From: CADEED01 sp035525785
Lineage (GTDB): Bacteria; Pseudomonadota; Gammaproteobacteria; Steroidobacterales; Steroidobacteraceae
Assembly: GCA_035525785.1 (NCBI GenBank)
Contig: DATLDQ010000027.1
Coordinates: 1 to 8,605 of the forward strand
Length of the DNA: 8,605 nucleotides
Direction of reading: 5' to 3'
Position 1 is the first letter of the stretch; every line of letters begins with the position of its first letter. The translations under genes and the position numbers were made by a program. Below are positions 1-5,735 of the stretch, in pieces. The notes under the pieces were generated by a model. The model was not told where the DNA came from and searched no databases. It was given only the letters and a program-made list of their open reading frames with translations.

Positions 1-1
1 T

Positions 2-529
2 AGTCAGGAGAAGTTCGCCGACTTCGTGCTGCTGCCTTGCTACTCGTGGCACCGGCAGATCATCGTGCCGAAGGATCATCCGCTCGCGCAGATCGCCAAG
101 CCCACGCTGCAGCAACTCGCCGAATATCCGCTGGTCACCTACGTGTTCAGCTTCACCGGTCCCTCCTCGCTGCAGCAGCAGTTCGCGCGTGCCGGGCTCG
201 AGCCCAACGTGTCACTGACCGCGCGCGATGCCGACGTCATCAAGACGTACGTACGCCTGGGGCTCGGCGTGGGCGTGGTGGCGAGCATGGCCATCGAGCC
301 CGAGGACGAGAAAGACCTCGCGGTGGTCGAGGCCGGTCATCTTTTCCCGCAGCACATCACCTGGATCGGTTTCCGCGCCGGCGCGCTGCTGCGTGGCTTC
401 ACCTACGATTTCATCCAGCTGCTCGCGCCGCACCTCACGCGCGAGCGCGTCGACCGCATCCTGTCCGCTCCCACGCCGGCCGCGCGCGAAAAGCTGATTT
501 CGGGCATCGAGACTCCGCGTTACGACTGA
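2..529 (+). CDS. cysB: CysB-family LysR-type regulator, C-terminal part (5' end outside window)
   Basis: This is the effector-binding half of a LysR-type regulator of cysteine biosynthesis. The frame is open from the left edge, so the N-terminal helix-turn-helix lies outside the window; a GTG at position 26 is internal and not the start. The visible 175 residues follow E. coli CysB closely as I recall it: an LPCYSWHRQIIVPKDHPL segment, then PLVTY and FTGPSS, where CysB has threonines lining its sulfate/acetylserine pocket, then DADVIKTYVRLGLGVGVVASMA, and near the end YDFIQLLAPHLTRE. CysB proteins activate sulfate-assimilation genes when N-acetylserine accumulates and sulfur is scarce. The cysD-cysNC-cysJ operon about 4.2 kb downstream supports this role. 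The paralogue Cbl shares the same fold and cannot be fully excluded from this half alone. The gene ends in TGA, 53 bases before the next start. Confidence 0.9.
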   Translation, partial: SQEKFADFVLLPCYSWHRQIIVPKDHPLAQIAKPTLQQLAEYPLVTYVFSFTGPSSLQQQFARAGLEPNVSLTARDADVIKTYVRLGLGVGVVASMAIEPEDEKDLAVVEAGHLFPQHITWIGFRAGALLRGFTYDFIQLLAPHLTRERVDRILSAPTPAAREKLISGIETPRYD

Positions 530-582
530 TCGCGCGTGAGTACCAGCGACAGCACCAATGCCACGGGCACAAGGGCCAAGTC

Positions 583-1290
583 ATGAAGAGATTTCTCTGG
601 TTGGTCCTGTCGCTTCTTCTTGCCGGGTTAGTGCACGCGGGTGCGCCCGCGAAGACCGATAAGCCGCTCAAGATCGGCATCATCGGTACTGGTGAGATCG
701 GCGGCGCGCTCGCGCGTCACTGGGCAAAGGCGGGTCACCAGCTGGTGATTTCTTCGCGACATCCCGAACAGTTGGCTTCGCTCGCGCGCGAGCTCGGCCC
801 CAACGTGAAGACCGGCACACCGCGCGAGGCCGCGGCCTTCGGTGACGTCATCCTCATTTCGGTGCCGTACAAGGCGACGGCCCAGGTGGGGCGCGATCTG
901 GCCGCGGAGATCCAGGGCAAGGTCGTGCTCGACACCGGCAATCCTTACCCTTCGCGCGATGGCGATATGGCGGTGCGCGATCGCCAGCGCGGTACCGGCG
1001 TCGCGTCGAAGGAATATCTGCCCGGCACGAAGCTGGTGCGTGCGTTCAACGCGATCAACTCGGGGCCGCTCGCCGACGAGGCGTTCAAGAAGCCCGAGCG
1101 CCTCGGCATTCCGCTCGCGTCTGACTACCCGGAAGCGCTGCAGGTCGCCGCACAATTGGTGAGAGACGCGGGCTTCGACCCCGTGGTGGTCGGCGATCTG
1201 TCGCGCGCGCGCGAATTCGACTATGGCACCGCGGTCTACGTGCGCAGCTACACGGCGGCGAAGATCCGCGAAGTGCTCGGGCTGAAGTAG
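583..1290 (+). CDS. NADP-binding F420-oxidoreductase-like protein with signal peptide
   Basis: The predicted protein has 235 residues. Residues 1-19 look like a Sec signal peptide: basic MKR, a leucine-rich core, and VHA before a likely cut at 19/20. A Rossmann fold follows, with the dinucleotide loop GTGEIG at 35-40 and SSR at 57-59 after the second strand; a serine/arginine pair there usually means NADP(H) preference. Further on are DVILISVPYKA and VVLDTGNPY, as in the NADP oxidoreductase, coenzyme F420-dependent family (COG2085 type), and an RAFNAINSG stretch near the middle. Many bacterial members lack F420, so the true substrate is unknown. The reading frame is open further left, but that part overlaps cysB and is arginine-rich shadow sequence, so the ATG at 583 is chosen; the upstream AAGGG is only a weak ribosome site. 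A secreted NADP enzyme is odd, as NADP(H) is scarce outside the cytoplasm. The signal could instead act as a membrane anchor. The gene may be co-transcribed with cysB. Confidence 0.8.
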   Translation: MKRFLWLVLSLLLAGLVHAGAPAKTDKPLKIGIIGTGEIGGALARHWAKAGHQLVISSRHPEQLASLARELGPNVKTGTPREAAAFGDVILISVPYKATAQVGRDLAAEIQGKVVLDTGNPYPSRDGDMAVRDRQRGTGVASKEYLPGTKLVRAFNAINSGPLADEAFKKPERLGIPLASDYPEALQVAAQLVRDAGFDPVVVGDLSRAREFDYGTAVYVRSYTAAKIREVLGLK

Positions 1291-1422
1291 GGCATCAGTC
1301 AGGCTCTCGCACGCGGCATTTCCGGGCACGGCTTTTGCTCGCGCATGTTAGTTCGGTAGATATGTAAATACCTGTCATCAATGCGCATCCTGGTTGGCGT
1401 ATTCTCCGGCGCCATTGCTTGC

Positions 1423-1443
1423 AAGCCGTGAAATTCACGGCTT
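1423..1443. promoter_or_regulatory. Perfect palindrome (10-bp arms, 1-base centre), candidate operator
   Basis: AAGCCGTGAA is followed by one A and then by its exact reverse complement TTCACGGCTT. The site ends 37 bases before the nuclease start codon. Such a long perfect dyad suits a dimeric repressor or activator. As RNA it would fold into an 8-bp stem with a 5-base loop in the leader, which is an alternative role. No T-run follows, so it is not a typical terminator for the gene upstream. The A/T-rich patch at about 1357-1370 just upstream could hold the promoter, but I find no good -35/-10 pair there. The binding protein is unknown. Confidence 0.5.
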
Positions 1444-1470
1444 CGTACGGATTCTCGCCAGGCCACACAG

Positions 1471-1476
1471 GGAAGG
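1471..1476 (+). promoter_or_regulatory. Ribosome binding site deciding the nuclease start
   Basis: GGAAGG lies 4 bases before the ATG at 1481. The frame is open further upstream, to a TTG at 1394, but that segment encodes no signal peptide at its N-terminus. The ATG follows this purine-rich site and opens directly into a signal peptide, so 1481 is preferred. Confidence 0.65.
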
Positions 1477-1480
1477 TCTC

Positions 1481-4400
1481 ATGCGCACACTGACTGCGTT
1501 CCGATGGCTGCTCGCGCTGTCCACGCTCTTCACGTCGCTCGCCACCGCGCAGGTGCGCATCAGCGAGATCCACTACGACAACGTCGGCACCGACTCGGGC
1601 GAAGCCGTCGAGGTCTCGGCGCCCGCGGGTACGGACCTCACTGGCTGGAGCGTCGTTCTCTACAACGGCGTGAACGGCCAGAGCTACGACACCGACGCGC
1701 TGTCGGGAGTGGTGGCCGCGAGCTGCGGCGACCGTGGCGTGGTAGTGCTCAACTACCCCGCCAATGGCATCCAGAACGGATCGCCTGACGCCATCGCACT
1801 GGTCCATGGCAGCTCGGTCGTCGACTTTCTCTCATATGAAGGCACGTTCGCCGCCACCAACGGACCGGCCATTGGCCTCACCTCCGTAGACATCGGCGCC
1901 TCCCAGACGGGCAGCGGCCCGGTGGGCGAGACGCTGCAGCGGAATGCCGCCGGCGTCTGGGCGCTGGCCTCGAGCACGTTCGGCGCTTGTAACGACGGCG
2001 ACGAGACGCCTGCGGGTCCGGAGGTCGCCGCGATCGAGATCGCGCCGCTGTCGAGCAGCGTTGCCGTGGGCGGCAGCGTCACGCTGATCGCGACCGCGTT
2101 CGATGCGAATGGCGCCGTCATCCCCGGCACGCCGTTCACATGGTCGGTCGACGCGCCGTCGGTCGCTGACGTGGACGCCAACGGCGTCGTTCATGGCCTC
2201 GCCGCCGGCACCGTCATGGTCACGGCCACCTCGGCGAACTGGTCGAGTGCGTCGGCCACCATCACGGTGTTCAACGTCTCGACGCCCGCGGGCGATTTCC
2301 ACTTCAACGAAATCCACTACGACAATGTCGGTGCCGACACCGGTGAGGCCATCGAGATCGAAGGCCCCGCGGGCGCGGACCTCACGGGCTTCAGCATCGT
2401 TCTCTACAACGGCGGCAATGGCGCGGCCTACAACACGCGGCCGTTGAGCGGCACGCTGCCTGCGAGCTGCACCAATCGCGGCGTGCTGGCCGTGAGCTAC
2501 CCCGCCGACGGCATCCAGAATGGCGCGCCGGACGGCATGGCGCTGGTCGACGCTTCAGGCGAAGTCATCGAGTTCCTGTCGTATGAAGGCGAACTGACCG
2601 CCACGTCGGGGCCGGCCGCGGGCCTGGTGTCCACGGACATCGGCGCGGCGCAGAGCTCCGCGCCGGTGGGTACGTCACTCTCGCGCGGCGAGGGCAACAC
2701 CTGGAACCTGGGCGCGTCGAGCTTCGGTGCGTGCAACGGCACCACCACGCCGGTTGGCAACAGCATCCAGTTCACCGGTCGCACGCCGTCGGACGTGGCG
2801 CTGCCCGTGGGCTTCGAGGACCAGCTCTTCGCGCGGCTCGTGAGCCCGTCGAGCACCACGGTGCCGAGCGCGTTCACCTGGGAAGCGTTGACTCCCGACG
2901 TCGCGACCATCGACGCGCGTGGCGTGATCCACGGCGTCGCCGCCGGCAGCGCGACGTTCCGCGCCACCGCGGCCACCGATGGCACGACCGACACCTGGAC
3001 CCTGCCGGTCACCGTGGCCATCCCCAGCGCAACCGCGCAGTACGCGAACAACACGGAGTTCGGCGAACCGCTGGACTCGGACCCGACCGATGACTGGATC
3101 ATCGAGCGGCCGCAGTACACGAGCTCGTGGAATCCGAATCGCGGTTCGCCCAACTGGGTGTCGTACGAGCTCGAGGCCACGCACTTCGGCGCCGAGGATC
3201 GTTGCGACTGCTTCACCATGGACGCGGAACTGCCGTCGTCCCTGACGCGCCTGACTACCGCGGACTACACCGACGCCGGGGCTTTCCATAGCTACGGCAT
3301 CGATCGCGGCCACCTGGCGCGCTCGTTCGATCGCACGTCCGGCAGCCTCGACAACGCCACGACGTTCTACCTGAGCAACATCGTTCCGCAGGCCTCGGAT
3401 CAGAACCAGGGCCCGTGGGCGCAGCTCGAAAACTACCTCGGCGACTTCGCGCGACTGCAGGACCGCGAGGTCTACGTGATCGCCGGTGTCGCCGGCAACA
3501 AGGGCACGCTCAAGAACGAAGGCAAGATCGTCATCCCCACGCACACGTGGAAGGTGGCGCTGATCGTGCCGCGCGATCACGGCCTCGCCGACGTGCACGA
3601 CTATCGCGACGTGCAGGTGGTGGCGGTGATCATGCCCAACGAGCCCGGCGTGCGTAACGTGCCGTGGCAGACCTATCAAACTACCGTGGATGCGGTCGAA
3701 GCGTTGAGCGGCTACGACCTGCTGGCGCTGCTCGAAGACGGCACCGAAGCCGCGGTGGAGTCGGGCACGCAGCCGCCCATCGCGAGCGTCACGGCGCCTG
3801 CCTCGTCGCTCGAGGGTGATGCGGTGCCCTTCAATGCCACGGGTTCGGTGGACCCGAATGGCTCGGTGACGGGCTACGCCTGGGACTTCGGCGACGGCGC
3901 GACGGGCGAGGGCATCTCGGTCACGCATGTGTACGCGCAGGACGGCGTGTATACCGCCCGCCTCACCGTCACCGACAACGACGGGCTCACCGGTTCGGAA
4001 GTGATCACGGTCACCGTCGCCAACGTGGCGCCGGTGGTCGCTGCCGTGCCCGATGCAACGCTGAACGCGGGCGCGACGTACACGGTGAACGGCACGTTCA
4101 CGGATCCGGGCGCCGACGCGTGGACGGCGACCGTCATCTGGGGCGACGGCAGCGCGCCCGAGCAGGTGCCCGTGGGAGCAGGCGGCAGCCGCGGGTTCAC
4201 GCTGACTCATGTGTACACGGCCGGGGGTTCGTATCCCGTGACCATCCGTGTCGCCGACGACGACGCGGCGGGGGAGGACACCCATACGGTGACGGTGAAC
4301 GAGGCCGCGCCCGGGTTGTCCGCCGCGCTGCCGCTCATCGACGACCTGGTGGCGCGCCGCAAGATCAGCCGTCCCATCGGCATCCTGCTCAAGGCCCAGG

Positions 4401-4558
4401 TGATCGCTGCCCAGGTGATGATCGGCCGCGGCAACCAGGCCGGCGGACGGATCATCGTCCGCTCGCTGCTCGTGCAGCTCGAGATCCTGGTTCGCTACGG
4501 CGGCCTGAGCCCCGCAGACGTGGCACCCTTGCGGTCCGTGCTGACTGCCAGCCTCTGA
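1481..4558 (+). CDS. Secreted multidomain DNA/RNA non-specific endonuclease
   Basis: The protein has 1025 residues. A signal peptide (1-23, cut after ATA) is followed by two copies of a lamin-tail-like domain (about 24-175 and 273-420) alternating with Ig-like Big2 domains (about 183-268 and 428-515). The catalytic domain spans about 517-750 and belongs to the DNA/RNA non-specific endonuclease (beta-beta-alpha-metal) family typified by Serratia nuclease. The active site appears complete: DRGH at 608-611 with R609 and the general base H611, N633 in SNIVPQ, the metal ligand N642 in NQGPW, and E650. The spacings 633/642/650 equal Serratia's N110/N119/E127. Two PKD domains follow (about 764-850 and 850-942; YAWDFGDG in the first, VIWGDG in the second), then a helical C-terminal domain (about 945-1025) resembling FIMAH. 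It probably cleaves extracellular nucleic acids for phosphate or nucleotide scavenging, or for biofilm turnover. No PEP-CTERM or LPXTG sorting signal is seen. Base composition matches the neighbours. Confidence 0.9.
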   Translation: MRTLTAFRWLLALSTLFTSLATAQVRISEIHYDNVGTDSGEAVEVSAPAGTDLTGWSVVLYNGVNGQSYDTDALSGVVAASCGDRGVVVLNYPANGIQNGSPDAIALVHGSSVVDFLSYEGTFAATNGPAIGLTSVDIGASQTGSGPVGETLQRNAAGVWALASSTFGACNDGDETPAGPEVAAIEIAPLSSSVAVGGSVTLIATAFDANGAVIPGTPFTWSVDAPSVADVDANGVVHGLAAGTVMVTATSANWSSASATITVFNVSTPAGDFHFNEIHYDNVGADTGEAIEIEGPAGADLTGFSIVLYNGGNGAAYNTRPLSGTLPASCTNRGVLAVSYPADGIQNGAPDGMALVDASGEVIEFLSYEGELTATSGPAAGLVSTDIGAAQSSAPVGTSLSRGEGNTWNLGASSFGACNGTTTPVGNSIQFTGRTPSDVALPVGFEDQLFARLVSPSSTTVPSAFTWEALTPDVATIDARGVIHGVAAGSATFRATAATDGTTDTWTLPVTVAIPSATAQYANNTEFGEPLDSDPTDDWIIERPQYTSSWNPNRGSPNWVSYELEATHFGAEDRCDCFTMDAELPSSLTRLTTADYTDAGAFHSYGIDRGHLARSFDRTSGSLDNATTFYLSNIVPQASDQNQGPWAQLENYLGDFARLQDREVYVIAGVAGNKGTLKNEGKIVIPTHTWKVALIVPRDHGLADVHDYRDVQVVAVIMPNEPGVRNVPWQTYQTTVDAVEALSGYDLLALLEDGTEAAVESGTQPPIASVTAPASSLEGDAVPFNATGSVDPNGSVTGYAWDFGDGATGEGISVTHVYAQDGVYTARLTVTDNDGLTGSEVITVTVANVAPVVAAVPDATLNAGATYTVNGTFTDPGADAWTATVIWGDGSAPEQVPVGAGGSRGFTLTHVYTAGGSYPVTIRVADDDAAGEDTHTVTVNEAAPGLSAALPLIDDLVARRKISRPIGILLKAQVIAAQVMIGRGNQAGGRIIVRSLLVQLEILVRYGGLSPADVAPLRSVLTASL
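1550..3030 (+). repeat. Internal tandem duplication of a lamin-tail-like plus Ig-like module
   Basis: Two units of about 248 codons lie head to tail in the nuclease gene, 744 bases apart. Matching landmarks hold exact register: EIHYDNVG (from residues 29 and 277), LTG then VVLYNG or IVLYNG, YPANGIQNG or YPADGIQNG, FLSYEG, and FGACN. Each copy has one cysteine pair at equivalent places (C82 and C170; C330 and C418), which could form a disulfide after export. The DNA of the copies has clearly diverged, so the duplication is not recent. The second Ig-like domain is less similar to the first than the lamin-tail-like domains are to each other. Confidence 0.8.
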
Positions 4559-4568
4559 AGTCGGGAAA

Positions 4569-4649
4569 CTGGGAAATGGGGGAAATGCGGGCAGCTCCCG
4601 TTTCCCAGCAAAAAGGGTCAGTCCGGGAGGGCTGACCCCGTTTCCTGGC
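4569..4649. repeat. Cluster of REP-like intergenic inverted repeats
   Basis: Several inverted repeats overlap just after the nuclease stop. CTGGGAAA (4569-4576) pairs with TTTCCCAG (4601-4608). Within it, GGGAAA plus CGGG (4580-4591) pairs with CCCG plus TTTCCC (4597-4606) with a 2-base bulge. GGGTCAG (4615-4621) pairs with CTGACCC (4632-4638) around a G-rich loop. A 16-base block at 4597-4612 recurs at 4637-4652 with 14 matches. GGGTCAG/CTGACCC hairpins resemble REP sequences common between genes in gammaproteobacteria. Whether this one is repeated across the genome cannot be seen here. Confidence 0.55.
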
Positions 4650-4670
4650 AAACGGGGGCTGCCCCCGTTT
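4650..4670. terminator. Rho-independent-like terminator, probably bidirectional
   Basis: AAACGGGGGC (4650-4659) is separated by one T from its exact reverse complement GCCCCCGTTT (4661-4670). The RNA would form an 8-bp GC-rich stem with a 5-base loop, ending in a short U-run; the A-run on the other side gives the same shape on the opposite strand. It sits about 90 bases after the nuclease stop and 103 bases before cysD, where it would separate the two transcription units. The U-run is only three bases, so efficiency is uncertain. AAACGGGG here can also pair with CCCCGTTT at 4636-4643, giving a competing hairpin. Confidence 0.6.
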
Positions 4671-4681
4671 GTAACCCCCCT

Positions 4682-4697
4682 GTTATTCCTGCATAAC
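4682..4697. promoter_or_regulatory. Candidate CysB (LysR-type) binding dyad upstream of cysD
   Basis: GTTAT and ATAAC form a perfect inverted repeat with a 6-base spacer, in an A/T-rich island within GC-rich DNA. LysR-type regulators bind such short A/T-rich dyads, and a CysB-family gene lies in this window. The site centre is about 40 bases upstream of a possible -10 element (4731-4736), a placement suited to activation. Assignment to CysB is inferred from position and form. Confidence 0.4.
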
Positions 4698-4730
4698 CAA
4701 AAATGCTTTCCGGGCCGGGAGGTTGCCTCT

Positions 4731-4736
4731 TAGAGT
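4731..4736 (+). promoter_or_regulatory. Possible -10 element of the cysD promoter
   Basis: TAGAGT matches four of six bases of the sigma-70 -10 consensus. The matching -35 region (around 4708-4713) is poor, as is common for activator-dependent promoters. It would start transcription near 4743, about 30 bases before cysD. An inverted repeat, CGGGAGG at 4716-4722 with CCTCCCG at 4739-4745, surrounds it and has no assigned role. Confidence 0.25.
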
Positions 4737-4773
4737 CCCCTCCCGCTTTTCGGATACGCATTCGAAGGTCTCG

Positions 4774-5733
4774 ATGCAGGCGCAAATTCAACCCGTTACG
4801 ACCCTGAAACCTGTCCCGGCACGCCGGACCGGGGTCACCAAGCTCACGCACCTGGCCCGCCTGGAAGCCGAAAGCATCCACATCTTCCGCGAGGTGGCCG
4901 CCGAGTTCGCGAAGCCGCTGCTGATGTACTCCATCGGCAAGGACTCCTCGGTGCTGCTGCACCTGGCCCGCAAGGCCTTTTTCCCGGGCCGCATTCCCTT
5001 CCCGCTGCTGCACATCGACACCGGCTGGAAGTTCAAGGAGATGATCTCCTTCCGCGACGAGACGGCGAAGAAGCTCAACGCCGAGCTCATCGTCTACACC
5101 AACGAGGCCGGCAAGGCCGCCGGTGTCACGCCCTTCACGCACGGCGCGCGCTACACCGACATCATGAAGACCGAGGCGCTGAAGCAGGCCCTCGACAAAT
5201 ACGGTTGCGATGCCGCCATCGGCGGCGCCCGTCGTGACGAGGAAAAATCCCGCGCCAAGGAACGCGTGTTCAGCTTCCGCGACGCCCAGCACCGCTGGGA
5301 CCCGAAGAACCAGCGTCCCGAGCTCTGGAATCTCTACAACGGCCGTCTGCGCCGCGGCGACAGCATCCGCGTGTTCCCGCTCAGCAACTGGACCGAGATC
5401 GACATCTGGACCTACATCCACGCGGAGAACATCCCCGTGGTCCCGCTCTATTTCGCGAAGCCCCGCCCGGTCGTCGACCGCGATGGGCTCAAGATCATGG
5501 TTGACGACGACCGCCTGCCATTGAAGGCCGGCGAGAAGCCGCACCTCGAGACCATCCGCTTCCGTTCGCTCGGCTGCTACCCCCTCACTGGTGCGCAGGT
5601 GTCGAAGGCTGCCAACGTGCCCGAGATCATCGAAGAGATGCTGCGCACCACCACTTCCGAGCGGCAGAGCCGCGCCATCGACGCGGAATCCGCCGCGGCC
5701 ATGGAGAACCGCAAGCGCGAGGGTTACTTCTAG
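4774..5733 (+). CDS. cysD: Sulfate adenylyltransferase subunit 2 (ATP sulfurylase, small subunit)
   Basis: CysD joins sulfate and ATP into adenylyl sulfate (APS) and pyrophosphate, working in a cytoplasmic complex with the GTPase CysN. The 319-residue product aligns with E. coli CysD (302 residues) over nearly its whole length. The PP-loop nucleotide site SIGKDSS is at 53-59. Other family blocks include LLHIDTGWKFKEM, HTDIMKTE (here YTDIMKTE), GGARRDEEKSRAKER, HRWDPKNQRPELWN, FPLSNWTEIDIW, and the end TTSERQSRAIDAE to KREGYF. The N-terminus is about 14 residues longer than in E. coli; the ATG at 4774 is supported by GAAGG five bases upstream, and no other good start precedes the conserved LTHLARLEAESIHIFRE. 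It is the first gene of the operon; cysNC starts two bases after its stop. Confidence 0.97.
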   Translation: MQAQIQPVTTLKPVPARRTGVTKLTHLARLEAESIHIFREVAAEFAKPLLMYSIGKDSSVLLHLARKAFFPGRIPFPLLHIDTGWKFKEMISFRDETAKKLNAELIVYTNEAGKAAGVTPFTHGARYTDIMKTEALKQALDKYGCDAAIGGARRDEEKSRAKERVFSFRDAQHRWDPKNQRPELWNLYNGRLRRGDSIRVFPLSNWTEIDIWTYIHAENIPVVPLYFAKPRPVVDRDGLKIMVDDDRLPLKAGEKPHLETIRFRSLGCYPLTGAQVSKAANVPEIIEEMLRTTTSERQSRAIDAESAAAMENRKREGYF

Positions 5734-5735
5734 CC

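Noticed and set aside
37..582. Upstream extension of the Rossmann protein's frame
   Set aside because: The extra residues are arginine-rich, overlap the well-conserved cysB frame and would bury the signal peptide inside the protein.
1203..1213. Alternating CG run (possible Z-DNA or simple repeat)
   Set aside because: It is short, falls inside a coding region and is explained by Ser-Arg-Ala-Arg codons in high-GC DNA.
1341..1386. GCGCAT and ATGCGC arms flanking an A/T-rich patch
   Set aside because: Six-base arms 34 bases apart are likely by chance, and no promoter or terminator shape results.
1394..1480. TTG start giving a longer nuclease N-terminus
   Set aside because: The extension shows no signal peptide at its own start, would displace the clear one from the N-terminus, and spans the palindrome; the ATG at 1481 has a good ribosome site.
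2675..4651. Long open frame on the - strand opposite the nuclease gene (658 codons)
   Set aside because: It is arginine- and histidine-rich with no recognisable domain, and it lies opposite a gene with a full active site. Such antisense frames are expected in high-GC coding DNA.
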